Shown: positions 1 to 6,441, counted from the first letter of the stretch. The stretch: 6,521 nt of DNA from Chloroflexota bacterium (GCA_003694775.1 RFJV01000287.1:1-6521), one strand, 5' to 3'. Program-made: numbers and translations. Notes: a model not told the origin generated them from the letters alone.

Positions 1-19
1 AATCTCCAATCCCTAATCC
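1..19. repeat. Heptamer repeat at the malate synthase stop codon
   Basis: On the minus strand it reads GGATTAG, GGATTGG, AGATT, of the same type as the array at 1781-1808 and sharing ATTGGAGATT with it. The first unit contains the Asp codon and TAG stop of malate synthase, so the repeat overlaps the end of the gene. It is cut by the window edge and may be longer. Confidence 0.5.
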
Positions 20-1635
20 AACAGTTCATAGGCCGGGAGGGTAAGGAACTCAATAAATTCGTCGCTGGCGGTAAGCTGGTCGAAGAGGCGGGCGGCGGTG
101 GTGTAGTGGCCGGTATCGAAGCGGTCGGGGCCGACAATCTGGCGGACTTTGGGCAGTTCCTCCTCCATCATCTGGCGGAACAGGTCAATAGTGACCTTGC
201 GCCCGTCATTGAGCACCCCTTTTGGACTGCGAATCCACTGCCAGATTTGGGCGCGGGAGATTTCGGCAGTGGCGGCATCTTCCATCAGGTTAAAAATAGG
301 GACACAACCGGTGCCGGCCAGCCAGGAGCCGAGGTACTGAATACCAACATTGATATTGGTGCGCAGACCGGCTTCGGTAATGGGGGCTTCCGGGCCAAAG
401 GCCAGCAGGTCATCTGCGGTGATGGTCACGTCGTCGCGGCGGCGGTGAATCTGGTGCGGTTCCGGCATCACCGCGTCGAAGGCGGACTGGGCTGTTGCTA
501 CCAGCCCGGGATGGGCCACCCAGGTGCCGTCGTGTCCATCGCCGGCCTCACGTTCCTTGTCGGCGCGAACTTTAGCCAGGGCGGCTTCGTTGGCCTCGGG
601 GTCGTTTTTGATAGGAATCTGGGCCGCCATTCCGCCGATAGCGTGCGCGCCCCGGCGATGGCAGGTCTTAATAGCCAGCAGAGAGTAGGAGCGCATAAAG
701 TGGGTAGTCATTGTGACCAGGGCACGGTCGGCCAGGCAGAAATCCGGGTCGTTGCGGAACTTTTTGATACAGCTAAAGATGTAATCCCAGCGCCCGCAGT
801 TGAGGCCGGCGGAATGGTCGCGCAGTTCGTAGAGGATTTCATCCATTTCAAAGGCGGCCAGAATAGTTTCTATCAGGACGGTTGCCTTGATGGTGCCGCG
901 GGGGATCCCCAGCTTATCCTGGGCCATATTGAACACGTCGTTCCAGAGACGGGCTTCGCGGTGGCTTTCCAGCTTGGGCAGGTAAAAATAGGGGCCGGTT
1001 CCCTGCTCCAGGAGACGGTGGGCATTGTGGAAAAAGTAGAGGCCAAAATCAAACAGACTGGCGGAAACAGGATGACCATCGACCAGGACGTGCTTTTCCA
1101 CCAGATGCCATCCCCGGGGCCGGACCATCAGCACGGCGGTCTGTTCGTTCAGCCGGTAGTGTTTGCCTTCGGGGCTGGTGTAGGTGATGGTCCGGTTGAC
1201 GGCATCGCGCAGGTTTATTTGCCCTTCTATATTATTGCTCCAGGAAGGGGTATTGGCGTCTTCAAAATCGGCCATATATACCCTGGCCCCGGAATTCAGG
1301 GCGTTGATTATCATTTTGCGGTCTACCGGGCCGGTAATTTCGACCCGCCGGTCCTGCAAATCATCAGGCACCGGAGCAATTGTCCAGTCGGCGTCGCGAA
1401 CCGCGCCAGTCTGGGGGAGGAAATCGGGCCGGGCCCCGGCATCGAGTTCGGCCTGACGTTCCTGGCGGGCCTGCAGAAGCTGTTGGCGCACCGGGTTGAA
1501 CTCCCGGTGAAGGGCGGACACAAAGGCCAGAGCTTCTGGGGTGAGAATCTGGGCATAGGTCTCCTGATAAGGGGCCAGAATCTCCACCCCTTCGGGGAGG
1601 GTAGACCGGGCGGTTTGAGCGGTTTGGGTTAGCAT
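13..1635 (-). CDS. aceB: Malate synthase A
   Basis: Condenses glyoxylate with acetyl-CoA to give malate and CoA, the second step of the glyoxylate shunt, which allows growth on acetate or fatty acids; cytoplasmic. The 540 residues match the usual length of the A isoform (about 530-540) rather than the longer G isoform. The family signature [15 protein letters not shown] is at residues 273-287. Glu256 (in VLIETI) and Asp284 are 28 residues apart, as are the magnesium ligands of this family. Arg172 in VRPRGWHL is the probable catalytic arginine, and Asp453 in [11 protein letters not shown] the probable catalytic base. The ATG is supported by an AAAGGAG site 6 nt upstream of it. The last codons (Leu-Asp-stop) lie in a heptamer repeat. 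Isocitrate lyase is not in the window. The gene diverges from a ScfR/RamB-type regulator and has a promoter with an overlapping palindrome. Identity is very secure. Confidence 0.97.
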   Translation of the reverse strand: MLTQTAQTARSTLPEGVEILAPYQETYAQILTPEALAFVSALHREFNPVRQQLLQARQERQAELDAGARPDFLPQTGAVRDADWTIAPVPDDLQDRRVEITGPVDRKMIINALNSGARVYMADFEDANTPSWSNNIEGQINLRDAVNRTITYTSPEGKHYRLNEQTAVLMVRPRGWHLVEKHVLVDGHPVSASLFDFGLYFFHNAHRLLEQGTGPYFYLPKLESHREARLWNDVFNMAQDKLGIPRGTIKATVLIETILAAFEMDEILYELRDHSAGLNCGRWDYIFSCIKKFRNDPDFCLADRALVTMTTHFMRSYSLLAIKTCHRRGAHAIGGMAAQIPIKNDPEANEAALAKVRADKEREAGDGHDGTWVAHPGLVATAQSAFDAVMPEPHQIHRRRDDVTITADDLLAFGPEAPITEAGLRTNINVGIQYLGSWLAGTGCVPIFNLMEDAATAEISRAQIWQWIRSPKGVLNDGRKVTIDLFRQMMEEELPKVRQIVGPDRFDTGHYTTAARLFDQLTASDEFIEFLTLPAYELLD

Positions 1636-1641
1636 CGGACT

Positions 1642-1648
1642 CTCCTTT
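1642..1648 (-). promoter_or_regulatory. Ribosome binding site of malate synthase
   Basis: On the minus strand AAAGGAG lies 6 nt before the ATG at 1635, a strong Shine-Dalgarno match that fixes the start. Confidence 0.8.
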
Positions 1649-1681
1649 CCTGCGGTAAAGAATACACTATTAGTAAATCAA

Positions 1682-1689
1682 CGCTAAAA
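1682..1689. promoter_or_regulatory. Third operator half-site
   Basis: CGCTAAAA here repeats the half-site at 1717-1724 in the same orientation, 35 bp away. It is in inverted orientation to TTTTAGCG at 1703-1710, with a 13-bp spacer. It may be an auxiliary contact for an oligomeric regulator. Three exact 8-bp copies within 43 bp are unlikely by chance. Confidence 0.5.
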
Positions 1690-1701
1690 TATCGTTATTT
1701 T

Positions 1702-1725
1702 CTTTTAGCGAAAATTCGCTAAAAG
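1702..1725. promoter_or_regulatory. Palindromic operator, probable site of the adjacent regulator
   Basis: A perfect inverted repeat with 11-bp arms, CTTTTAGCGAA (1702-1712) and TTCGCTAAAAG (1715-1725), separated by two A residues. It overlaps the -10 box and covers the predicted transcription start of malate synthase. A transcriptional terminator is unlikely because the repeat lies upstream of the gene and is AT-rich. The divergent ScfR/RamB-type regulator is the obvious candidate ligand, since its family controls glyoxylate-shunt genes. That assignment is inference. Confidence 0.65.
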
Positions 1726-1752
1726 TCTACCATACACTGCCAAATTTGTCAA
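1724..1752 (-). promoter_or_regulatory. Sigma-70-type promoter of malate synthase
   Basis: Read on the minus strand, a perfect TTGACA (-35 box, 1747-1752) is followed after exactly 17 bp by TAGACT (-10 box, 1724-1729, four of six consensus bases). The predicted transcription start is near 1716, giving an untranslated leader of about 80 nt. The -10 box overlaps the end of the 24-bp palindrome, so a bound protein would block polymerase. No transcript data support the call; it rests on match and spacing. Confidence 0.65.
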
Positions 1753-1774
1753 GCCCCAAATTTTGTGGAAAAAT
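1746..1774 (+). promoter_or_regulatory. Candidate promoter of the regulator gene
   Basis: On the plus strand TTGTCA (1746-1751, five of six -35 bases) is followed after 17 bp by AAAAAT (1769-1774, four of six -10 bases). The start would fall near 1781, giving a leader of about 37 nt. Its -35 box almost coincides with the -35 box of the divergent malate synthase promoter, so the two promoters would compete or be co-regulated. The -10 box is poor, and this call is tentative. Confidence 0.3.
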
Positions 1775-1780
1775 GAAAGA

Positions 1781-1808
1781 GAGATTGGGAATTGGAGATT
1801 AGAGATTA
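1781..1808. repeat. Heptamer tandem repeat before the regulator gene
   Basis: Four 7-bp units in a row: GAGATTG, GGAATTG, GAGATTA, GAGATTA. They run directly into the AGGAGG ribosome binding site (1808-1813) of the regulator, so they lie in its 5' leader. The same repeat type, in the opposite orientation, occurs at 1-19. Confidence 0.7.
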
Positions 1809-1817
1809 GGAGGCCCG

Positions 1818-3314
1818 GTGAATTCCGACCTGTTCAACATCATTTTTGGGATGAAAGTACGGCAGGCCCGGCTGGAGGCGGGGTTGAGCCTGTCGGAGTT
1901 TGCGGCCCGGTGTGAGCTGTCGCCCTCTTACGTCACCGAAATCGAACGGGGACGCAAATACCCCAAGGCCGACAAAATATTCAAAATGGCCGGCGTGCTG
2001 GGGAAAGATTACGATGAGCTGGTCTCCATCAAGCTGGCGCCGGCCTTGAGCCACCTGGAAACCCTGCTCTCTTCCCCCCTGCTCCGGCAGTTTCCTTTTA
2101 ACGAATTCGGAGTAGAAATTGGCGACCTGGTGCAGTTGTTCACCCGCGCTCCGGTTCAGGCCAGTGCGCTGGTGCATGCGGCCCTGGAGATTGGCCGCCA
2201 GTACGATATGAAAGAGGAGCATTTTTTATGGGCCGCGCTCCGGTCTTACCAGGAACTGCACGATAACTACTTTCCAGAGCTGGAAGAGGCCGCCCTCTCT
2301 TTTCGGACGGACTTCCACCTGGAGGAAACATTCCCCATTGAACTGGCGCGGTTAAAGGAGATTCTGCAGAGCGATTTTCGCTACCACATCGATGAAACCC
2401 GTCTAAGCCGGGACCCACTTCTATCGGCTTACCGCTCGGTTTCCATCAGCGGACCGCGGCCTACCCTGCTTATCAACACAGTTCTCCAGCCCCGGCAAAT
2501 TAAATTCCTGCTTCTGCGCGAGCTGGGCTACCTGTACCTGAATCTGAAAGAACGAAGCGCCACTTCTGCCCCGGACCAGGTGGACTCTTTCCAGCAGGTG
2601 CTGAACGACTTCAAAGCGGCCTACTTTGCCGGCGCAGTCTTGATGCCGCGCACCCAAATTCTGGGCGACCTCCAGCAGTTCTTTCATCTCCATACCTGGA
2701 GTCCCTACCGCCTGCTGAATATGCTGGACCAATACGAAGTGACGCCGGAAATGCTGTTGTACCGCTTCAGCGAACTGATACCCCAGTTCTTCGGCATCAA
2801 AATTCATTTTCTGCGTTTTCACAGCTATATGCGCGGCTTCCAGCTGGTCAAACAGCTCAATATGAACCAGCTCATTTTACCGGGCCGGTTTGGAATGAAC
2901 GAACATTACTGCCGGCGCTGGCTGGCGGTTCGCCTGCTCCAGGAGCTTCAGCGGGAAGAGGCCGCGGCCCAGCCAGATACCCACCCGCTGGTCGGGGTGC
3001 AGATTTCCGAATTTCTGGATTCCCAGGACCGTTTTTTGTCTTTTGGTTTTGCCCGTCCCCTGTCCCTGCAACCGGGGGTTGCCAGCAGTGTTATTGTAGG
3101 CTTCCGGGTGCAGGACGGCCTGGAGCAGGTTATCCATTTTGCCCATGACCCGGCGGTGCCGACAGTTACCGTTCACCAGACCTGCGAACGCTGTCCGCTC
3201 ACCAGGGAGCAGTGCACCGTCCGGGCGGCAGAGCCAACCATCTGGCAGATGGAACAGCAAAAGGCGGCCCGGCAGGCCGCCCTTCACCGGCTGAAAGCAG
3301 AGCTACAGCCGTAG
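1818..3314 (+). CDS. XRE-family regulator, ScfR/RamB type
   Basis: DNA-binding transcription factor of the group that controls acetate, propionate and glyoxylate metabolism. Residues about 11-68 form an XRE helix-turn-helix (ARLEAGLSLSEFAARCELSPS with a following EIERGR). The middle, about 180-325, resembles the IrrE/M78 metallopeptidase-like fold, but the expected HExxH is RELGY (234-238), so no zinc protease activity is expected, as is common in ScfR relatives. The C-terminal part has a cysteine cluster, Cys456, Cys459 and Cys466, typical of the ScfRs domain and possibly binding metal or sensing redox state. Length (498) fits the family. The GTG start is chosen because AGGAGG lies 4 nt upstream; Met12 is the next in-frame ATG but would remove residues just before the helix-turn-helix. 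The gene diverges from malate synthase, its likely target. The effector is unknown, perhaps an acyl-CoA. Confidence 0.85.
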   Translation: MNSDLFNIIFGMKVRQARLEAGLSLSEFAARCELSPSYVTEIERGRKYPKADKIFKMAGVLGKDYDELVSIKLAPALSHLETLLSSPLLRQFPFNEFGVEIGDLVQLFTRAPVQASALVHAALEIGRQYDMKEEHFLWAALRSYQELHDNYFPELEEAALSFRTDFHLEETFPIELARLKEILQSDFRYHIDETRLSRDPLLSAYRSVSISGPRPTLLINTVLQPRQIKFLLLRELGYLYLNLKERSATSAPDQVDSFQQVLNDFKAAYFAGAVLMPRTQILGDLQQFFHLHTWSPYRLLNMLDQYEVTPEMLLYRFSELIPQFFGIKIHFLRFHSYMRGFQLVKQLNMNQLILPGRFGMNEHYCRRWLAVRLLQELQREEAAAQPDTHPLVGVQISEFLDSQDRFLSFGFARPLSLQPGVASSVIVGFRVQDGLEQVIHFAHDPAVPTVTVHQTCERCPLTREQCTVRAAEPTIWQMEQQKAARQAALHRLKAELQP

Positions 3315-3321
3315 ACTTTTT
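3288..3321 (+). terminator. Possible weak intrinsic terminator of the regulator gene
   Basis: CGGCTG (3288-3293) pairs with CAGCCG (3306-3311), with an inner AGC/GCT pairing, and is followed by TAGAC and then TTTTT (3317-3321). The stem lies inside the last codons and the stop codon lies between stem and T-run, so the T-run starts 5 nt late. A GC-rich 7-bp stem, GGCGGCC with GGCCGCC (3263-3281), precedes it. Function is plausible but not certain. Confidence 0.4.
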
Positions 3322-3348
3322 CGTTGACCAGACCGCCCGCGACGGTGT

Positions 3349-4014
3349 TTAGGCCGCCGCGGCTTCGGTCAGTCCCAACAGTTGTTTGACCAGCCGGACC
3401 GCGGAACTGGCGTCGGGGGCGTAGCCGTCTGCCCCGCAGATTTGGGCATACTCCTCGGTAACCGGCGCACCCCCCACCAGAATCTTGACCTGCTCCCGCA
3501 GGCCGGCCTCCTTGATGGCCTCGATGGTCGGTTTGAACATGGTCATCGTGGTGGTCAAAAAGGCGCTCATCCCTACTGCCTGGGGCTGGTGCTCCCGGAT
3601 GGCCTCGACAAATGCCTCCGGCGGGGCATTGACCCCAATATCGACCACCTGAAAACCGGCCCCTTCCAGCATAATGTTGACCAGATTCTTGCCGATATCG
3701 TGAATATCGCCCTGAACCGTACCCATCACAAAAGTGCCCACCGGTTTGGCCCCGCTTGCGGCAATCAGCGGCTTGAGGATGTCCATTGCCCCGGCCATAG
3801 CCCGCGCGGCCACCAGCATTTCCGGGACAAAATATTCCCCGGCCTCAAACAGCCGGCCTACCTCTTCCAGAGCCGGAATAAGAGCCTCAAACAGCATATC
3901 CAGCGGGTCAATCCCCAGCTCCAGCCCCCGGCGGGTCAGCTCCACCACCGGTCCGGCCTGGCCGTCTAACGTATTATCGTAAAGACCATCCAGAATTTCA
4001 TCACGCTGACTCAT
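3349..4014 (-). CDS. Corrinoid (B12)-binding methyltransferase protein, MtbC/MttC-like
   Basis: Small cytoplasmic carrier that holds a methyl group on the cobalt of a B12-type cofactor and passes it between two methyltransferases. The 221 residues fit the family (about 210-220). The N-terminal four-helix cap domain spans about 1-88 and includes EALIPALEEVGRLFEAGEYF (43-62). The Rossmann-like B12 domain follows, with the DxHxxG motif as Asp103-Ile-His105-Asp-Ile-Gly108, where His105 is the lower axial cobalt ligand. GMSAFLTTT starts at 148 and GGAPVT at 181. The ATG at 4014 is chosen because GAGGAGA (4021-4027) lies 6 nt upstream; a longer TTG-initiated frame would run through that site. It is the last gene of the unit, 50 bp after the sugar kinase. 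No MtmB, MtbB or MttB partner is in the window, so the methyl donor is unknown; the nearby URO-D-family protein is the likely partner. Confidence 0.9.
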   Translation of the reverse strand: MSQRDEILDGLYDNTLDGQAGPVVELTRRGLELGIDPLDMLFEALIPALEEVGRLFEAGEYFVPEMLVAARAMAGAMDILKPLIAASGAKPVGTFVMGTVQGDIHDIGKNLVNIMLEGAGFQVVDIGVNAPPEAFVEAIREHQPQAVGMSAFLTTTMTMFKPTIEAIKEAGLREQVKILVGGAPVTEEYAQICGADGYAPDASSAVRLVKQLLGLTEAAAA

Positions 4015-4045
4015 TGAATTTCTCCTCGTCAAAAATAGTCTTGCC

Positions 4046-4065
4046 GGACGACATAAATATCGTCC
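4046..4065 (-). other. Intercistronic hairpin between sugar kinase and corrinoid gene
   Basis: On the minus strand GGACGA and TCGTCC form a 6-bp stem around an 8-nt AT-rich loop, starting at the last base of the kinase stop codon. No T-run follows directly (TATTTTT comes about 9 nt later), so it is a poor terminator. It could be an RNA stability or partial attenuation element. Confidence 0.35.
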
Positions 4066-5237
4066 TACACATTCTCTGCTTCAAGCACCAGCCGGCCAGC
4101 CCCGGCCGCGGCCTGAGCCGGGTACACCCCCGGCATAACCCCCGTAGCCCGGTGATAGACCGACTGGACGTGGGCGGCAAAGTCGGCTGTGGCGTCGCGA
4201 TGTACAAAGGCCACCATACAGCCGCCAAAGCCGGCCCCGGCCTGCCGCGCCCCGATGACCCCCGGTCCGGTACGCATAGCCTGCATCATCGCCTCCATTT
4301 CCGGCGAGACAATCTGGTACAGGTGGCGTGCCCCGATAAACGAAGCCGCGGTCAGGCGGTCAATCGCGGCCAGGTCGCCGCGGGTAAAGGCATCGGCCAA
4401 ATCCAGCACCCGCTGGTTTTCCTCGACAATGAAGCGGCACCGCCGGGCCAGAATGTCCGGCAGTTCTGCTTCGCGGCGGTAGAACGTTTCTACCGGCAGG
4501 TCACGCAGAGCCGAAACGCCCAGTTGGGCCGCGCCGGCCTCGCACTGGGCGCGTCGCTCTCCGTATTCCGAACCGGTCAGCTCCCGTTTGGCGCGGGTAT
4601 CGCAGATGACCACCTGCACCCCCTCCGGCAGGGGAATGGTCTGGTGGGTCAGATGGCGGCAGTCCAGCAGAAGGGCGTGTCCCTCCCGGCCCATTAGCGA
4701 ACTGTACTGGTCCAGAATACCGGAATTGACCCCCACGAATTCATTTTCGGCCTGCTGGCACAGGCGGGCCATCTGCACCGGCGGGATGTCCAGACCGCCG
4801 TTCAGAAGGGTAAAGACCTGTGCCGCGGCCACCTCGACCGCGGCGGAAGAACTCAGCCCACTTCCAAAGGGGATGGTGCTGTGAATCAGGCCATCGAAGC
4901 CGCGCAGGGGGTAGCCGGCCGCGGCAAACACCGCGGCCACCCCGCGAATGTAGTTAGTCCAGGGGGATTGGGTGTCGGGGGTGATGCGGTCCAGACTGAA
5001 CGGGCCGCCCCCTTCCAGATTGAGCGAGTAAATTACCACTTGCCGGTCGTCGCGGGGACGGGCCGCCAGCCAGGTAGTGCGGTCGATAGCCATAGTCAGC
5101 ACGTAGCCCTGGTTGTAGTCGGTATGACTGCCCATCAGGTCGACCCGTCCGGGGGCCTGCACCCACAGCACCGGCGAACAGCCAAAACGGCGGTAGAATT
5201 CCTGCTCCAAAAGCTGTTTGCGTTGGTTGACGTCCAT
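4065..5237 (-). CDS. Galactokinase-like GHMP sugar kinase
   Basis: ATP-dependent sugar 1-kinase of the GHMP family; galactokinases make galactose-1-phosphate for the Leloir pathway. The 390 residues fit. Motif 1 is APGRVDLMGSHTDY at 28-41, the ATP loop PFGSGLSSSA at 123-132, and the catalytic base Asp176 is in GVNSGILDQ. SEYGERRAQCE (223-233) and GAGFGGC (334-340) follow. The ATP-binding and catalytic parts are intact. The sugar-binding motif departs from the family: consensus GRxNLIGEHTDY has N replaced by Asp33 and the sugar-contacting E by Ser37. The SH of the conserved SHxSLRD segment is Ser299-Phe300. The substrate may therefore not be galactose; L-arabinose, a deoxy or a methylated sugar are possible. 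The ATG at 5237 has AGAGAGG 8 nt upstream; a longer frame from 5342 would overlap the URO-D gene and adds unrelated residues. No galT, galE or galM is nearby. Fold is certain, substrate is not. Confidence 0.85.
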   Translation of the reverse strand: MDVNQRKQLLEQEFYRRFGCSPVLWVQAPGRVDLMGSHTDYNQGYVLTMAIDRTTWLAARPRDDRQVVIYSLNLEGGGPFSLDRITPDTQSPWTNYIRGVAAVFAAAGYPLRGFDGLIHSTIPFGSGLSSSAAVEVAAAQVFTLLNGGLDIPPVQMARLCQQAENEFVGVNSGILDQYSSLMGREGHALLLDCRHLTHQTIPLPEGVQVVICDTRAKRELTGSEYGERRAQCEAGAAQLGVSALRDLPVETFYRREAELPDILARRCRFIVEENQRVLDLADAFTRGDLAAIDRLTAASFIGARHLYQIVSPEMEAMMQAMRTGPGVIGARQAGAGFGGCMVAFVHRDATADFAAHVQSVYHRATGVMPGVYPAQAAAGAGRLVLEAENV

Positions 5238-5274
5238 CACGTGTGCCTCTCTTGACTGTGGGATATGCCGGCGG

Positions 5275-6321
5275 CTAAACCGCGGCCACCGGTTCCGACA
5301 TCCCCCCGTATTCGCGGCAGGCGTCCATAAAGGCTTCCACATTCGCCATCGGGATGTCGACCATCATCCGGTGGGATGGCGCAATGACCAGGCCGGTGCC
5401 GTCGGGGGCCAGCGTGTCGATACAGGATTTCACCGCCGCCCTGACCTCCTCCGGTGTGCCGAAGGGCATAACGGTTTGGGTGGACACACCGCCGTAGTAA
5501 GCCAGTTTGGTGCCGAAGGTTTGTTTGAGCCAGGCGTGGTCGGTTACTTCCGGCTGGACGGGATTGAAGCAGGTCAGGCCGATTTCCACCAGGTCGGGCA
5601 TGATGACGGCGATGTCGCCATCGGAATGCATCAGAACGGGCAGGCCGGCCTCGCGGAAGGGGGCAAACAGCCGGGCCAGGCGGGGTTTAATCATTTTGCG
5701 CCACAGCCGGGGCGAAAAGAGCATATTCTTCTGGGCGCCGTAATCATCGCCAAAGTAGCCGCCATCCACCCCCAGGTCGATAAACCGGCGAATGAGCACG
5801 AGCTGAATTTCGACAATCCGGTCCAGGAGGGCCTCCACAAAATCGGGGTCGGTAATCATATCCATGTTCAGGGTTTCAAAACCGCGCAGGGACCAGGCCC
5901 GTTCGTACAGGCAGAAGCCGAAATTGGGGGTGATAAAATGCTCCCCCTTATCGGCTTCCATGATTTGCTCGGCCCGGTCCAGCAAGCCCGGCGCGTGGGG
6001 GTCGGGCCAGCGGATGCTGTCCAGGTCCTTGGTGTGGGCCAGAGGCGCGTCGGCGGGCCAATAGCCTTCTACTTTGGTGTCCCAGCCAACGCCCCACCAG
6101 TCGTAGCGGGCGGAGCCGTCCTCGTTGAGGTAGGGGGTATGGTTAAGGTCCACCCGTATCATGTGGTTATCCAGCCGGGCCGGCAGTTCCTGGGGCGACA
6201 CGCCGAAGTGCCGACACAGAATCTCGCCCATCGCGTCGGTGTAGTTAATCTGGGTGGGCAGGCGGTCGACCGGCTGGTGGGTCAAGGCCCGCCGCATACG
6301 TTCTTTATGGGTAAGCGTCAT
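5275..6321 (-). CDS. Uroporphyrinogen decarboxylase-family (MtaA/CmuA-like) protein
   Basis: TIM-barrel protein of the URO-D superfamily, 348 residues, full length. It is not HemE: after the shared PVDRLP start (17-22), the RQAGRY motif of true decarboxylases is missing. It fits instead the large group related to the corrinoid methyltransferases MtaA, MtbA and CmuA. Visible landmarks are GDDYGAQ (191-197), HSDGDI (232-237), YYGGVSTQTVMPFGTPEEV (275-293) and APSHRM (314-319). In MtaA/MtbA the zinc site is HxC plus a later Cys; here these positions read His232-Ser-Asp234 and probably Ser316-His317, so the site is altered. The ATG is supported by AGGAGG 7 nt upstream. It is the first gene of a three-gene unit with a sugar kinase and a corrinoid protein, which favours a B12-linked methyl-transfer role. 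Family is certain; substrate and reaction are unknown. Confidence 0.85.
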   Translation of the reverse strand: MTLTHKERMRRALTHQPVDRLPTQINYTDAMGEILCRHFGVSPQELPARLDNHMIRVDLNHTPYLNEDGSARYDWWGVGWDTKVEGYWPADAPLAHTKDLDSIRWPDPHAPGLLDRAEQIMEADKGEHFITPNFGFCLYERAWSLRGFETLNMDMITDPDFVEALLDRIVEIQLVLIRRFIDLGVDGGYFGDDYGAQKNMLFSPRLWRKMIKPRLARLFAPFREAGLPVLMHSDGDIAVIMPDLVEIGLTCFNPVQPEVTDHAWLKQTFGTKLAYYGGVSTQTVMPFGTPEEVRAAVKSCIDTLAPDGTGLVIAPSHRMMVDIPMANVEAFMDACREYGGMSEPVAAV

Positions 6322-6328
6322 CAGAAAA

Positions 6329-6334
6329 CCTCCT
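6329..6334 (-). promoter_or_regulatory. Ribosome binding site of the URO-D-family gene
   Basis: A perfect AGGAGG on the minus strand, 7 nt before the ATG, fixes the start of the first gene of the three-gene unit. Confidence 0.8.
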
Positions 6335-6344
6335 GTGAAGTTGC

Positions 6345-6386
6345 GGTAGACGGTAAACGGTAGACGGTAGACGGCAAACGGTAGCC
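6345..6386. repeat. Heptamer tandem repeat upstream of the URO-D-family gene
   Basis: Six consecutive 7-bp units of consensus GGTAGAC, with variants GGTAAAC, GGCAAAC and GGTAGCC. They begin 24 bp upstream of the start codon and lie in the probable 5' leader of the three-gene unit. The repeat has the same period as the other arrays in this window but a different unit sequence. Confidence 0.85.
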
Positions 6387-6441
6387 AGAGGCTTTCACCG
6401 TGCCGGGTACAGATATAACGTACAGGACTTACGCAGTTTTA
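6387..6441 (-). other. Probable promoter region of the three-gene unit
   Basis: This is the only non-repetitive stretch between the two repeat blocks upstream of the URO-D gene. On the minus strand it contains TTAAAA and, 18 bp later, TTATAT, embedded in an AT-rich patch (about 6411-6420). Both boxes are weak matches to -35 and -10 consensus sequences, so this is only a location for the promoter, not a firm call. Confidence 0.25.

Noticed and set aside
106..1632. Long plus-strand open frame (508 codons) opposite malate synthase
   Set aside because: It lies wholly antisense to a secure gene, has no recognisable motif, and arises from GC-rich codon use in the real gene.
3315..3348. Terminator for the minus-strand corrinoid gene in the convergent gap
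   Set aside because: Only a 4-bp ACCG/CGGT stem with no T-run is seen on that strand, which is too weak to call.
4015..4032. Upstream TTG start for the corrinoid protein
   Set aside because: The added codons contain the ribosome binding site of the ATG at 4014, so they are leader sequence.
5238..5342. Longer N-terminus of the sugar kinase starting at 5342
   Set aside because: The extra 35 residues resemble no galactokinase, overlap the end of the URO-D gene, and the ATG at 5237 has its own ribosome binding site.
5275..6321. Calling the URO-D-family gene hemE
   Set aside because: The RQAGRY motif near the N-terminus of true uroporphyrinogen decarboxylase is absent, and the neighbours are not haem genes.
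5218..6363. Long plus-strand open frame (381 codons) opposite the URO-D-family gene
   Set aside because: Antisense shadow of a gene with clear family motifs; its product shows no known domain and it extends into the heptamer repeat.
6345..6386. CRISPR array
   Set aside because: The units are only 7 bp and directly adjacent, with no spacers.
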